This document shows, one piece after another, positions 9,441 through 22,451 of a stretch of 64,000 bases of DNA (its first letter is position 1; every line of letters starts with the position of its first letter). The stretch is from Apodemus sylvaticus (Eukaryota > Chordata > Mammalia > Rodentia > Muridae), in NCBI RefSeq assembly GCF_947179515.1, contig NC_067472.1, positions 77,179,184-77,243,183 on the forward strand, read 5' to 3'. The notes under the pieces were generated by a model. It was not told the DNA's origin. It made no database searches and saw nothing but the letters and a program-made list of their open reading frames with translations. Made by a program: the position numbers and the translations under genes.

Positions 9441-10057
9441 CCTATATTATGGTAGTAGTGAGTTCAAGACTCTACCTCAAAAATAAAATAGTAAGAGGAA
9501 ACAGTAAAGGAGAAGAAGCACATGAGGACACATTCTGAAGGACAGAGATGAGAACCCAAGTCCTCCTCCTTTACCAAGGGGAAGGACATGCAGCAGGATG
9601 GGAAGATCACAGAAAAGTCAGCAAATGTTCTGTGGCTTCCACACAGACACATATCACTAAGTGTGTGCATGCAAACACACACACACATACACACTCTCTC
9701 TCCTAGGCTTACCAAATATATATTTTTAAAAAAGTATCACAAAAATAATAGGAAAAGAGATGTAACACCTCAGATGACACACTGGGAAGCTTATGTGCAT
9801 ACATATTTTAAGGTTATTTTCATTATTTATGTATACATACGTATGTAAACGGTGCCCACAGAGGCCAGAAGGTTGTAAGCCACCCAGTGGGAGTATTTGC
9901 CTAGTTTAACATTAATGCCAAAAAAAAAAAAAAACCCACATTCAGCATTAAAAAGGATAACTATGAACACTGCTAACTTAATCATTACTTCTACACCACA
10001 CATCCTTGGAAACAAAGTCCAAATTCCTTAGAAAGGCTTTTAAGCTAAGTGAAGGAG
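9441..10057. other. intron sequence with short CA tract
   Basis: A small CA tract lies at 9675-9691 and poly(A) at 9920-9933. A possible B3 remnant (gtgcccacagaggccagaag) sits at 9852-9872. No gene seen. Confidence 0.5.

Positions 10058-10205
10058 GGAGGGGCTTGATGATACATGCCTTTAATTCCAGCACTCAGGA
10101 GATCTCTCTGAAAGGCAGGCCAGCCTGGTCTACATGAGGAGTTCCAGGACAGCCAGGACTACATAGAGAGAACCTGTCCCCGCACCCCCATGCACACACA
10201 CCCAA
10058..10205 (+). mobile_element. B1 SINE
   Basis: ggcttgatgatacatgcctt start, ggccagcctggtctacatga middle, diverged 3' end. Confidence 0.8.

Positions 10206-11811
10206 AAATGTAAAAAATATTTAGAAGAAAGGTTATCCTGCCTGCCCTTCTCCACGATCAGCATCCTGGCCTGAAGTCACCGTCCACCCCTTTGAGGTTG
10301 GGTCTGGAATGCTGCTTCCTGCCCACTTCTGCCTGTTCTTCCTTCTACCCTCAGAACAAGGGTTAATGGTCTCAAGACACATTCCTCACTCCTCCCACCC
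10401 TAAGAACTAATCTTACATTTGTGTAGCAAATCTCTACCTCAGCACCTTGCTTTAGTGAATGTAATTATTGACTTGACTAACTCCTTGATCACACAGGAAC
10501 TCATGAAAAACAGGAAACTCAGAGACCTTTTAAAGTTCAGCTGTCTGTTCTTAGTGCATGGCACTGTAGGTTCTGAGCTAAACAGGCCACTTCAACATGG
10601 AAAGGAATTTACTGTAGTCAGATAATATTTAAGTAACCACACTGGAAAGGTTACTATTTAAATTGATGAAAATCAAATTCATGTGGCCTATTATAGATGT
10701 GACCATCAAGCCTGATGCTATAAAGCGACTGTTACCATTATCCAGCTGGTTAACATCAGAACAGTCTCCTATTTGTAGTTCAAGGGGATTCTTTCTAACA
10801 TATCTCCAACACCATAGGTTTCCTTATCAAATACCCCCTGATGTACCACTCCCGTATTTGCATGGGACTTGAGGTGGCTATCATCATTCCAGCTGTCCCA
10901 GCCAAAACCGACAAGCCATCTGAAATGCCTTTGTTTCTCATCAAGACCTATTGGTTCTCTCCTCTTGATATCTGATGATTACTACACTTCTTTCCATTCC
11001 AGGCAGACAAGCCACACATGGCAGAGAGAAAGCTTCAGAGAGGGTTAGCACCAGAAAAAGCATACTCGAGTTCTGATCAGCACCCAAAAGAGACAGAAAA
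11101 AAGGGAAAAGGGGCAGAAGTCGGACCTGAGCTACTGGGTAGGGCCGAGAAGCAAAAGTTGTTTGGCCTGTCTCTATAGCACAGCTTAAGAGAGGGCTATG
11201 CCTTCCTAGGGCTAGCCCCTGTGAGTGGTCTTTTATGTTTGGGTAGCTTGGAATAACAAGTGCTGAATGTACTGGGTGCACAGAAGACTCTTAAACACTG
11301 TAAGTTCTTCGGGGCTAGCCGGCAGGAGTGGAGAGAGCTGTGAGAACACAAGGATCAACTCAAGGCAGTAAAGTCAGGAGCCGTTTGCCTCCAAGCAGGC
11401 TAGATTTGCAGTTGAGATACAGTAAGTCTGCAGACAACACACAAGAGAGCGCCAGTTTGAAATCCGAGACACGGGTAACTCCGAGGAGCGGACTAAGGTG
11501 CCTTGGAGCTAACTCTAACATCTAAAACATGTGGTTTGCATGTGGCATAACCACAGCTTCCACATGGTACTCCAGACCAAGGACCCTAGCTCCACCACAG
11601 CCTGAACCCTTTTCAGCTTTGCTTTGGAAATGCTATCCAACTTAACAAGGTTTCCATAAGGACAAATGAATAGTGTGATAATAGTAATAATGTCAGTAAC
11701 TTTCAGTTCAAGTAGAGAAATGTATACATATTTAAGAGTCCAGAATCTCACAGCCCAACAATTTGCCTATACATTTTTATTTTAAGAACCTACAAAAGCT
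11801 TTTAAAAGGCA
10206..11811. other. repeat-poor Inpp5f intron 1 sequence
   Basis: 1.6 kb without recognised SINE, LTR or exon. No reading frame resembles a known protein. One of the longer unique stretches of the intron. Confidence 0.55.

Positions 11812-11950
11812 GGTAGAAGGGTGGCACACGTCTGTAATCCCAGCACGTGGGAGGCAGAGGCAGGAGGATCCCAAGAAATTTAAGACCAGTGTGGTTATAC
11901 AATGAGTTCCAGGGTTACATGGCAAGTCTCAAAAAAAAAAAAAAAAAATT
11812..11950 (+). mobile_element. B1 SINE
   Basis: tctgtaatcccagcacgtgg and gaggcagaggcaggaggatc, with an A tail at 11931-11948. Confidence 0.9.

Positions 11951-12651
11951 ACAACAAAACAATTAGGAGAGACAGGGAGAGAGGAAGGGAGAAGGAAGGA
12001 AGATGGAGCAAGAGGAAGACAATCTAGATTCCACATGGCTTTAAATAACCACAAGTAACTATAAAATATCATAAAAGGATAGAATGATTGGGATACCTTG
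12101 TCTAATCTAGGTGGGCAGCTTGTATCATTAGCAGTTGGCTCAGATATTATTGTGTGGGCATCTTGTGAATTGAGAACTTATTGATATATACATCTGACTG
12201 ATTATTTATAAAAATTATATATATATATATATATTTAATTTTAATTTTAAAAGTTTTATGCTTTTAAATATTAGAGTAAGGCTATAACTTCTAAAGCCTT
12301 CTTCAGGTGATAATTTATGAAGATATCATTATGCCTAGATTTATCCCAGAATTTTATTTCCTCAGAATATGAAACACTGAGCTATAGCTCTGATGCAGGT
12401 TAAAACTGGACATCCAGTCTGAGTGTCAGCAAGCCAACAATGATCCAAATAGCAAATCAAGCGTGACAGCCAGCCTCCTCCCTCTCCTCCATGGGAGCAT
12501 CTAGAAGCAAAGCCTAAAAGAAGGAAGCTGTGTATGGGAGAGTCATAGATACTGGTGATGTTAATTACATTGGTCAAAATAAGTACTAGATCCCAAGTCT
12601 TATAAACCACAAAGGGATATGAATAGAATGTACAGGGAGGTAGGTCTCTTT
11951..12651. other. intron sequence with GA-rich and (AT)n tracts
   Basis: GGAGA-rich run at 11967-12010 and (AT)n at 12213-12234. 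Otherwise unassigned. Confidence 0.55.

Positions 12652-12765
12652 GTTTTTTTTCTTTTTTGAGACGAGGTCTCATTAGGCTGATCTCAAACTC
12701 AGAGACCTGCCTCTGCCTCCTGAGTGCTGGAGTTAAAGGCATGCACAATCATGATCCCATGACGG
12652..12765 (-). mobile_element. B1 SINE, truncated
   Basis: ttttttgagacgaggtctca then cctcctgagtgctggagtta. The central ctgtcctgg portion is absent. Confidence 0.8.

Positions 12766-12809
12766 GCTTTTTTGTTTGTTTTGTTTTTAAAGGGATACTA
12801 AGAGAGTAA

Positions 12810-12875
12810 ATCAAAGTCCTGAGCATGTTAGGCAAGTAACTACTCTACCACTAAAATACATTCTCAGTCTAGGTT
12810..12875 (-). mobile_element. ID-like SINE fragment
   Basis: gcatgttaggcaagtaacta followed by ctctaccactaaaatacatt is a reverse ID body. Confidence 0.55.

Positions 12876-12957
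12876 TTTACAGTGTAGCTTTGACTACCTT
12901 ATTCCCCTGCTATATTTGACCTCAGGATATGTAATTTTTTTTTTTAAATCTGATGTT

Positions 12958-13125
12958 GAGGCTAGGCATGGTGGCTCACACCTTTAATCCCAGAACTTGG
13001 GAGGCAGAGGCAGGCAGAGCTCTGAGTTCAAGGCCAGCCTGGTCTACAGAGTGAGTTCCAAGACAGCCAGGGCTATACAGAGAAATCCTGTCTCGAAAAA
13101 ACAAAACAAACAAAAAAAACAAAAA
12958..13125 (+). mobile_element. B1 SINE
   Basis: ggctaggcatggtggctcac to ctgtctcg, followed by an A-rich CAAA tail. Confidence 0.95.

Positions 13126-13129
13126 AAGC

Positions 13130-13260
13130 AAAATCTGACATGGAAGTCAGAGGACAATTTGCAGGAGCCATTTCTTTCCTGTCGTTCTCAGGATGAAAAC
13201 TGCAGTCATTAGGGTCAGCAACACTCACTTTTACCCATGAGCCACCTCCATGGCCTGCAA
13130..13260 (-). mobile_element. B3 SINE
   Basis: gaagtcagaggacaatttgc and atgagccacctccatggcct in reverse B3 order. 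Confidence 0.75.

Positions 13261-13679
13261 GTGTCACCTTTCATCAGCAACAGAAACATACCTGAAAAAG
13301 TCTGAGCCACCCAATTACAGACAGAGAAAACAACAGGCAAGGAAAAGAACATAATAAATGTAAAAATAAATAAATGGCAGAAATAGCATATTAATAGTTG
13401 TGATAAATGTAAGCATTTTCGATAACCAAATAAACAGCTATTAAACACCAAATCCTATTTTGTTTACCTGTGTGCACCTGTGACTGGGGACAGTGCTTGA
13501 TGCCTAAGAGGCAGCAACAGTCACTCAGCTAAGTGAACAAACAAAAAAGATGCACAGGGTAAAAACAGATGTCTCTCAACAACTGGTGACTTTCATAAAC
13601 CACCACAGCAAGACTAACATTTTAAGGGTGTTTGTTTGTTTTTGCATAGTGCTAGAGCTCAAACAGAAGGCTTACATAT
13261..13679. other. intron sequence, nothing recognised
   Basis: AT-rich, with no recognised repeat or coding sequence. Confidence 0.5.

Positions 13680-13840
13680 TAATATGAACCCATATGGCAG
13701 TTTACAACCATACTTATGTCCAGTTCCAGGGTATCTGGCAACCTCTTCTGGCTTCCAAGGGCACCAGGCATGCATACATACATACATGCAGGCAAAACAC
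13801 TCACACACATAAAATAAAAATAACAAACCTTTTAAAAATA
13680..13840 (+). mobile_element. B2/B3A SINE, 3' portion
   Basis: catatggcagtttacaacca, ctcttctggcttccaagggc and a final cacacataaaataaaaataa tail. Confidence 0.8.

Positions 13841-13845
13841 ATAAT

Positions 13846-13996
13846 AACGGTGAGGGTAGTGCACATCTTTAATCCCAGCACTTGGGAGGCAGAGGCAAGA
13901 GGCAGGTGGATTTCTGAGTTCAAGGTCAGCCTGGTCTACACAGTGAGTCCTAGGACAATCAGGGCTACACAGGGAAACCCTGTCTCAAAAACAAAA

Positions 13997-14047
<51 letters not shown>

Positions 14048-14060
14048 AAATAAATAAATA
13846..14060 (+). mobile_element. B1 SINE with (TAAA)n tail
   Basis: Complete B1. The A tail has become about 17 TAAA units at 13993-14060. Confidence 0.95.

Positions 14061-14077
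14061 AGTCTATGAATGTGTTA

Positions 14078-14250
14078 GGTCAGGCGAGGTAGTGCACACC
14101 TTTAATCTTAGCACTTGGGAGGCAGAGGCAGTAGGACCTCTTAGAATTCCAAGGCAGTCTGGAATTCTTACACAGTGAATTCCAGGCCAGCCAGGGCTAT
14201 CTAATGAGACATTGTCTCAGAAAAACAAAAAACAAACAAACAGAAAGCTT
14078..14250 (+). mobile_element. B1 SINE
   Basis: gtcaggcgaggtagtgcaca. The internal ggaattct occurs twice, suggesting a short duplication. Confidence 0.85.

Positions 14251-15774
14251 TGGTCTATCAGTAAAACTAATACTTGGTGATGAGACGAACTTAAGACAAA
14301 GCTAAAAAAAAAAAAAAGACTTAGTAAAAATTGTCTTTAAATCCCTAGCATGTGCACTTAATTTCTTAGAGCAATGGCCCCCGGGACAGGAAACAGTGAG
14401 ACCTGAACAGGTTCTGGAACTGCCATTGGGGACTCATGGGTTTGGGGAGCTGCTGAACTTTATTGTTTAGTACAATATAAAATGGACAGAGTGTGTGTGT
14501 GTGTGTGTGTGTATGCATATATGCACACATTTTAGGTAAACCTGAAATACATTATAATCTTATTCTTTTCTAAGAAAATAAGTTAGCACTAGTGAACCTA
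14601 ATGCATAGAGAATGTGTAGAGATGGTATTTGTCCAGGTATATGCAACACCTAAGGACTTGACACTGTCAATATTTTTAAATGGCTACTCCGGGGGCGGAA
14701 CTGATCACAATGGCAGAGAAGGTGGTCATGCCTTCTGCTGGTCCTCCACAGAGAACACCCATGTACTGAACCGCTCCAACAGTCTTTAACCTGTCCTGCA
14801 GCTAGCATGCTAATTCAGAGAGAAACATTTTAAATTCACAAATAAATTTTAAAGCTTAATGTTGTCAAAGTTACATAATAAGAGTTGTTTACAAACTACA
14901 TAAGTATAGCATTTTACAAATAATGCCAAATTTTAATTCGTGAAATAATAAAGAAACATACAGCCAAAGTCTGTAATTCAAATAAGCTCAACTGACCACT
15001 AAGTCAACAGTTCCACTAATTTCAAGTCCATCTGGCAGCAGCACACAGCTTCTATTTTCATATGCCCTTCTCTTCCTGGTACACAGAAAACAAGTGATTA
15101 AGCACTGGGTGCCTGCAGAGAGCATGAGTCATTCATTCCAAGATCCCAGAGTGAGGGCACTCCCTCAAAGCAAGAGCCAGCCGGCATAGTTTTACACAGT
15201 TTAAAAGCAAGTTTCATCTGTGTCTTTAAAGAGGGGGCAGGTAGTTTATGCATATCTAATCAGACCCCAGTTTCACTTCCTGCTAAAGACAAAGGCTATT
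15301 ATTGCTCTGACAATCATCAACACCAAAATCAAAAGGATGAAGCAGCAGCTTTAGGACGGGGACTGAAAGCTCCATTGTTAGCTCATCAGGCTTTCAGCCT
15401 CAGAATTTAAAGAGGCTGGAAGACAGGGTAAGTGATAATCTCATCCAGGTTCCAATTTAAAGTTCAAAGTTTGATCTTCATTTCCTCAGCCTCCATAGTG
15501 GTTAGTATTTCTCTACTAGGCAACATGCTGAAGAATTCATGCAATTCAGAAGTTCAGGCGGCTGGTGATTTCCCACTGTAAAACCAAGCTCAACCAACAG
15601 CTATCAATCCAGGCTGCTCACTAGCATCGCCTAAATGTCCTATAAACTCCTGATGCCTGGGCTCATCTAGAAGAGTTGGACTTAAACTGGCCAAGGTAGG
15701 GTCTCAGCATAAACATAAGTTTTTAAATTCATCTAGATGATTCTAACATAGAACCAGGTTTGGAATTGTCTTGC
14251..15774. other. repeat-poor intron sequence with (GT)n
   Basis: (GT)n at 14492-14512. Otherwise 1.5 kb without a recognised repeat or exon. Confidence 0.55.

Positions 15775-15945
15775 TGGGGCTGAAGAGATAGCTCAGTGGT
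15801 TAAGAGCACTGACTGCTCTTCTGAAGGTTCTGAGTTCAATTCCAAGCACACACATGGCAGCTCACAACTGTCTGATGCTTTCTTCTGGTGTGCAGATGTA
15901 CATGAAGACAAAGTACTTAACTACATAAAATATATAAATAAGCAA
15775..15945 (+). mobile_element. B2 SINE
   Basis: ggggctgaagagatagctca, agagcactgactgctcttct and cacacatggcagctcacaac. Confidence 0.9.

Positions 15946-16134
15946 ACCATTAGAATTATCTTGCCTAGTGACTATAGCTCCCTGGGAAGAATCCATTTGA
16001 GTAGCTTAGTTTTACTCTTATCAGTCTGACTCACGAGTGATGGAACCCATAATACACGAAAGTCGGAAAGATCCCATTGCACAGATATTACCTAATACAG
16101 TAACTTGGCATGAAGGCTGGTCTACATCCAAAAC

Positions 16135-16330
16135 CAAGAGGTGGGTACCTATTCAGTAGGTAGAGGGTGTGCCTAGCACCCACAAGACCCAGGGTTCAAT
16201 AGTCAGTGCTATGTAAACCAAAGAAGGTGAGGTACTCCTGTAACTCCAGCACTCAGAAGGTGTAGAGAGGTTATCAAAAGCCAAAGTTATCCTTGGCTAC
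16301 GTGGTGAGCTCAAGGCCAGTTGGAGGGAGG
16135..16330 (+). mobile_element. B4 (ID-B1 composite) SINE
   Basis: ID-like first half (aagacccagggttcaatagt), then a B1-like second half (ctgtaactccagcactcaga). Confidence 0.75.

Positions 16331-16795
16331 GAGGACTATGAGAGGTAAACGGATGGACACTAGGATTTCCCTTTCCTCATCTTTAGACAAAGTTAAAAGA
16401 TGCATAAAGCTGGCTACACTTCTAACACTAAATAGATGCAACCTTTCTCTCAGCTGGTTTTTAAATAATTGCAGCTTTTTTCCCTAAAAACTTTGTTTAA
16501 AAGTAATTTACTCTTTTGTAGCTCTAGGATTGCATGTATAGTATATACTGTGGGCCCTCACAAAAGCTTTGCCTTCAAACCCATCATCATCTTGGATTCA
16601 CTGTTTCACCTTGCCTCAGATGAACAACTGCTCCCAGATTAACAACAACAACACACCAGAGAGAGGGGAAGCAGAGGAGAAACCAGTACCCCATCTTACA
16701 GTCTGGCCAATTACATCCTATTCTGCTCTCGTAAGCTCTCTGTCTTCTCTGATATCCTAGTAGAATAAGAGAATTGTACATAAAAAGCATTATTT
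16331..16795. other. intron sequence, nothing recognised
   Basis: Unassigned. It includes a short AAC/ACA repeat at about 16639-16653. Confidence 0.5.

Positions 16796-16935
16796 CAGCT
16801 GGTGGCACATGCCTTTGACCCCAGCACCTGGAAGGCAGATTTCTGTGAGTCAAAGACCAGCTGGTCTACATAGGAAGCTTCAAGCCAGTCAGGGCTACAT
16901 AAAGAGTCTATCACAAGAAAAACAAAAACAATTTT
16796..16935 (+). mobile_element. B1 SINE
   Basis: gctggtggcacatgcctttg to gtcagggctacataaagagt. Confidence 0.85.

Positions 16936-17147
16936 TGATAAGATAAAAATCCCCACAGCTAGTGGTACCTTCCAAAGGCCTTTTCACTTTTTTAAGGTGT
17001 TACAACCACTAGGAATTTACAGCTGAAGGAACTTCCTAGAATAAACCAAAGAACACCTTTCTTCCTATTTTATTAGGAAGAAACCTGATTCTCCCAGCGG
17101 ATGGGGTAGGAACCACTTAGACCTCTGACCTCAAGACTCAAATTAAT

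Positions 17148-17300
17148 GAGCCAGGCATAGTGTTCTCAGCACTCCATTTCCATCAGCCCGGGCACTGGGA
17201 AGCTAGAGGAAAGGGAATCAGAGAGTCAGTGTTGCCCTCCAGTACTGAGTTCAAGGACAGCTAGGGCATAAGAGGCCCTGTCTCAAAACAAAAGACTCAG
17148..17300 (+). mobile_element. old B1 SINE
   Basis: gagccaggcatagtgttctc, then gagttcaaggacagctaggg and ggccctgtctcaaaa. Confidence 0.65.

Positions 17301-17469
17301 ATCAAATCTTGCATATAACTTTTTGTTAAGGTTCTATGCTAGTATCTGTCTCTAGAACCCTGTGTGTCTCCTGCACCGGCCCACACACCCTGCTGGTCTG
17401 GTAGCAGAACTGTTCATCTTCCTACTTTGGCACAAACTGAGTAGACAGCCTCCAATCAATACATGTTTC

Positions 17470-17605
17470 TGTTTAGTTTGAGACTGGTTCTCAAGTCACA
17501 CACAGGAGCCTCAAACCCCTAAGTATCAGAGGCTGACCTTGGACTCCTGAGCTCCCTGCCCCCCACCTCCCAAATTCTAGGCTTACAAGTTTGTACCACC
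17601 ATTTT
17470..17605 (-). mobile_element. old B1 SINE
   Basis: tttagtttgagactggttct through ttctaggcttacaagtttgt, diverged. Confidence 0.65.

Positions 17606-17639
17606 TTGTTTGTTTGTTTGTTTTGTTTTTGTTTTTTGG

Positions 17640-17785
17640 ATTTGGTTTTTTCGAGACAGGGTTTCTCTGTGTAGCCCTGGCTGTCCTGGAACTCACTCTG
17701 TAGACCAGGCTGGCCTAGAACTCAGAAATCCACCTGCCTCTGCCTCCCAGAGTGCTGGGATTATAAGCGTGCACCACCATTTTAT
17640..17785 (-). mobile_element. B1 SINE
   Basis: gagacagggtttctctgtgt to tgctgggattataagcgtgc, close to consensus, with a (TTTG)n tail on its right-hand 3' side at 17606-17640. Confidence 0.95.

Positions 17786-17799
17786 ACTGGGGTTTTTTT

Positions 17800-17882
17800 T
17801 TGCAGTACTGAGGACAGCACCCCAATTTTGTGCATGCTAGGCATGAATTCTGCCAAATGAGCTACATACATCTCCAGCCTCT
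17800..17882 (-). mobile_element. ID SINE
   Basis: gcagtactgaggacagcacc, gtgcatgctaggcatgaatt and acatctccagcc in reverse ID order. Confidence 0.75.

Positions 17883-18199
17883 AAACAACACTTTTTTAAA
17901 AGACTAAATGACGTCACAAAGTAATTCAGAAGAATATATATTTAGCATTAAATGCTAAATTAAATGGGAGAGTGCTTCTCCAAGAAATGAGAGAACTTGA
18001 AGGTTACAAGGGGAAATGCCACAGCTCTAGAAATGAGTCCAAGAAGTAGGCAGCACACCACCAACCATCCTCAGAAACTCTTCAGTGTGCCCACCACAGC
18101 CTTCTGAGCAAAGACAGGTGCCTGGGCATCAGCACAGGGAGAAGAATGTTTGCATCTAGCATAAAAGTCATGTTTTATGAGGTGAATCATCAGGAATCT
17883..18199. other. intron sequence, nothing recognised
   Basis: No gene or clear repeat. Confidence 0.5.

Positions 18200-18202
18200 T
18201 AT

Positions 18203-18304
18203 TCTCTCTCTCTCTCTCTTTCTCTCTCTCATACACACACACACACACACCACACACACACCACACACACACACCACACACACCACACACACACACACAC
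18301 ACAC
18203..18304 (+). repeat. (CT)n(CA)n compound microsatellite
   Basis: CT at 18203-18230, then CA with CAC interruptions to 18304. Confidence 0.95.

Positions 18305-18584
18305 AAGCTTAATATTACAGTACATTACAGTTAGATGTTAAAACTGTCTAATGAGATATATTAGTGTTACATAAATTATAAATTTAAAGGTCCATATTAC
18401 TTTTAAAAAGTAAAAAGATGCCCTGGAAAGAATAAAATTCCATAAACAAACTAGTATATCTTGATATATCTTACCATTAAGTTAAGGAAATGCAAGAATA
18501 AATTTGAAAAAAACTGAAACTAAAGTAAGTTTTTAAAATTTGCTGCTTTTTGTTAATATCTCACACATATGTGTATGTGTGTGT
18305..18584. other. AT-rich intron sequence
   Basis: Unassigned, with short alternating CA/TG at 18563-18583. Confidence 0.5.

Positions 18585-18705
18585 ATCAAAGACAGGGTTT
18601 CATTAAGTAGCTCTGGCTGGCTAGCCTGGAATTCACAGAGACCTGCCTGCCTCTGCCTCTCAAGTGCCAGGATTAAAGGTGTATGCACCATACCTGTCTT
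18701 AATAT
18585..18705 (-). mobile_element. B1 SINE
   Basis: caaagacagggtttcattaa to gccaggattaaaggtgtatg. Confidence 0.85.

Positions 18706-18710
18706 AATAT

Positions 18711-18715
<5 letters not shown>

Positions 18716-18741
<26 letters not shown>

Positions 18742-18742
18742 A
18716..18742 (+). repeat. (TG)n microsatellite
   Basis: About 12 TG units. Confidence 0.9.

Positions 18743-18829
18743 TGACATAATTTTTATATATAATTCTTTGAGAATTTAATAAGATGTATTTTGATCATAT
18801 TCATGCTCTACTCCTCCCCACGCTCTGGT

Positions 18830-18920
18830 GTTTTCAGATAGGGTTTCATGTGGCTGAAGATAGCCTTGCACTTCTAACCCTCCTGCCTCCACCTCCCAAT
18901 TCTAGGTTTAAGGCATGTGA
18830..18920 (-). mobile_element. B1 SINE fragment
   Basis: gatagggtttcatgtggctg to cctcccaattctaggtttaa. 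Confidence 0.65.

Positions 18921-21146
18921 AAATAATTTAAGAGAAAACACTCCAAGGGACCTAAAATCATTCTGTGTTTCTCAACTAGATTTACCAAGGAAAATAATGA
19001 CTGGATTTTTTTTTTCTTTTTATGAATGGAAGCCGTTCCCTTAAGGGTCTCTCAACATCTGCAAAATGAGTCATCCTACAGAGCATGCAACTGAATGAAG
19101 ACACTGCCAGTGTGTTTTCGAGTACTCTAACGCTGAAAGTTCAATGTTTAGTCTCACCTTTAAAACACTATTTATACATGATTACTTACATATCCCTACC
19201 AACCAGAAATAACATTTCCACCATTTTGATAAACAGACTTTGTTCAAGTGTTCTCAGTTCACTTATGGCCAGTTGACATATAATGATCACAACTGAAATC
19301 AGCTAACAAGTCATGATTTATCAAAGGCTCTGTAATATCACTGTCACCTCCAGACTTGGATAAGCAAGGCTAGACTTTAAAGAGTTACATTTTAAAACAT
19401 TTGAACAGGAAAAGAATAATCTATAAAAATAGACAGAGATGGCAACACAGTTTGCAAAGACCTAACACGCTTAAATCCATGATCCCACAGCAAAATGAGA
19501 ACATACTGCATCCACAGTACAGGTGAACTGGTTTGATTTTTCCAATAGTCTAGTGTCTGTGCCCAAAGACATGAGCCTACTCCACCATAAAATCCAAGGA
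19601 TCCAAAATCAACAAAAGTAACCTTTGTGGTAGAAGGGCCAGGGGTAAATAAAGTGTTTGTGTGTCCCACTTAATTTCATTTAAAAAGAAAACAGATCTAC
19701 TGAACCTCACAACTTTCCAAGCTGGACTTCCCCCATAACTAAATAAAATGTGAATGAGAAATGAGCACTGGACCAGAGTCGATGGTCTAAAATGTTCTAG
19801 TCTCTATTTAATCATCCCAACAAGCCCTTTGATGCTCAAACTATACGAGGTGAACAGGGATGATAGTTATTTCAATACAACTCCTGCAGATACCTTATGA
19901 GGGACATACACTAGCAGTCTGGAGACAAGTGCATTCTCCCTCCATTCCAGAGCTCTTGGAGAGCATCATGCAGCCAGGTTCCTGAAGGCCATACTGAGGT
20001 CACCACGGTCTGCCACCTGGCAGCTCTACTCTGTGTCTGTCTTTTCACCCTTGCCTCCTTCCTCAGTGTGCTGACTGGATGGTGCTCCTCGAGGCTCAGA
20101 GTCAGAATTCAAGTATCTAGGAATCAGGGATTAAAAACAAAAATTCCTCCCATCTTTAAAGGTGACTGCCTTAAAGGGGTTTTCCTTCCCCTTCCAGCTC
20201 TCTCTCCTTTGTGTACTCTAAAACCTTGCCCTGAAACTGGATCTAGGATTCTTGCAAAAGCTAGCCCTAAGAGAGGTTTCAGGTTGCTCATCACTGGAGG
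20301 AAACAGTTCCTATCCAGCACATATCAATGTCTGCTCTGAGATCTGCCCCATGATCTCTTCCCTTCTTCTACTGCAGACGTTCTAAAAGCCCAAGAGAAAC
20401 CTGAAGAACTGACACTGGCTGGAAAGGCTGCTTGCCAGTCTATTACATAACAACATCATGGAGTTTCTTATTAACTACATAAACTAATTTTGCAGGAAAT
20501 GAGGTAAGGCAGGCACGGGGACAAAAACAAATGAGAAGCCCACACTATCAGCCCGTGACTTTTTTTTTCCTTAGCATGCTCGCTTTGACATGTGAAGGGC
20601 TTCTTATTCCCCTGCAGGTTACATTACAGTGCTGTAGGTGCCCATGAAATATAAACCTTACTTACAACCTTATAGTCAACAAGGTAGAGAGGTTTATAAA
20701 ACAACAATGCCAATGCTGAAGAATGTGGCTCTGAAGGCACACACTGGACTAGAAGCCTTGGCTCGCTCTCTTTCTCCAAGAATTTGGACAAATTCCTCCT
20801 CTATGCTTCAACCTCCTCATCTGTAATAGTAGACTAGTAACAAAACTATCCTCAGAGTTTTACTGAAGGAAGAAATAGAATAGGCTATACAGTCCGTTAG
20901 AACACAGAACTCAGAAAATATTCCTCAGGTAAAAGGCTGTTATTGTAAATTGGTATTAATCTTGGGTGAAAATACAGGAGGCAAGCTAATGTAAGAACCC
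21001 ATGCAGCCCGCCTGCCACCATATTAACACTATACTATATAGGGTAATAGAAATAGTGCAGAATATAAAACTAGTGTCTTTTAAAAAGAAATTAAAGACTA
21101 AAGACACTAGTAAACCTGGTTACAACAATAATAAATGATTTGGAAG
18921..21146. other. longest repeat-poor stretch of the intron
   Basis: 2.2 kb with no recognised SINE or LTR and no Inpp5f exon. If regulatory sequence exists in this part of intron 1, this and 22.9-25.0 kb are the best places to look. Confidence 0.55.

Positions 21147-21265
21147 CCAGGCATGGTGGTTCATGCCTATAATCCTGGCACTCAGGAAACTGAGGCGGGA
21201 GGATTGGGCAGAATTCAGGGCCAGCCTGAGCTAAATAAGATACTATATCCAAAAAACAAAAATTT
21147..21265 (+). mobile_element. old B1 SINE
   Basis: gccaggcatggtggttcatg and ggccagcctgagctaaataa. Confidence 0.75.

Positions 21266-21519
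21266 AGGTTTTTTTTTTTTTATTTAAGTAAAATGATAGG
21301 ACATAAAATAGTAAACAAACTAAATACAGTTTCACACAGTGTATCTCAAGAAATACATATTCCATGTAGATTTCAGTTGTCCTCAGACCGCCACAAGTAC
21401 AAAGCAACATGTATATACATACCCCTTTCCCCCAAAAGTAAAAATACAATAATCTGATTGTCAAAATTGTAAGAAGAGCAAGAAAACTTCGTGTGGATTC
21501 TGATAACTAGTATTCCCTC

Positions 21520-21520
<1 letters not shown>

Positions 21521-21597
<77 letters not shown>
21521..21597 (+). repeat. (GAAA)n microsatellite
   Basis: About 19 uninterrupted GAAA units, a pure purine strand. Confidence 0.97.

Positions 21598-22389
21598 TGT
21601 CCACTACTATTCACCATTTAAAGTTTCATTTTGCTACATACAGACTATATGCTCATAAATGCTGTGTGTATATCAGGTGATTTGAGATCTTTCATGGTCA
21701 CTCGGTCTCAGAATAAAATGAGGTAACACAGAAATAAATTACATAACACTGCCCCTTCACACAAAGCCAAAAGACTGGAAGTAATTCTAAAATGGAAAAG
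21801 ACTGCATAACTACTTCCAAAAACAGATTGTATTATATTCTTTTAATTTGTTAAACTACAATCCTCTTAAGATATATATTTATTTTTCAATTAACACACAC
21901 AGTATTTTTTTTTTTTACATTTTCAAACAAAATGTGTTTCTGTTGCTTCTTCTCCCCCCTCATGCCTGCCACATGCCCCTGGTCTTCCCTTCCCCTCCCC
22001 CCATCATGTCCGCCATGCCCCTGGTCTCTTGGCCCACCTCCCGGAACTCTTTTCTACTCCAACACCACATATATCACATTACCCTCCCCTCCTTCAACTC
22101 CTCTTTTCCCTTCTCCTGGTTTCCTTTTGATTAAACTATAATTCTTAGTGTCTGACTCTCTCGGTGTCAGTTAAATTCTACTCTTTGGAGAGTACACAGC
22201 ACTCGGTCACTTTCCTGTGAAAAGGTAAAACAAGCTACATACTTTTTTTCTGGTGGTTCGTAACTTACAACTGTGATAAGCATCTAAAAATAAACTAAAA
22301 TCAATGCTTTTCAAAACAATAGACTACTTACCACTGCTAGGAAAATAAAAACAGACAAATATTTATACTATTAAAAAAAACTTAACACT
21598..22389. other. intron sequence with pyrimidine-rich tract
   Basis: Poly(T) at 21906-21917. 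A CT-rich block at 21940-22130 has open reading frames that look fortuitous. Confidence 0.5.

Positions 22390-22390
22390 C

Positions 22391-22391
22391 A

Positions 22392-22450
<59 letters not shown>

Positions 22451-22451
22451 C
22391..22451 (+). repeat. (CT)n(CA)n compound microsatellite
   Basis: CT at 22394-22422 followed by CA to 22451. Confidence 0.95.
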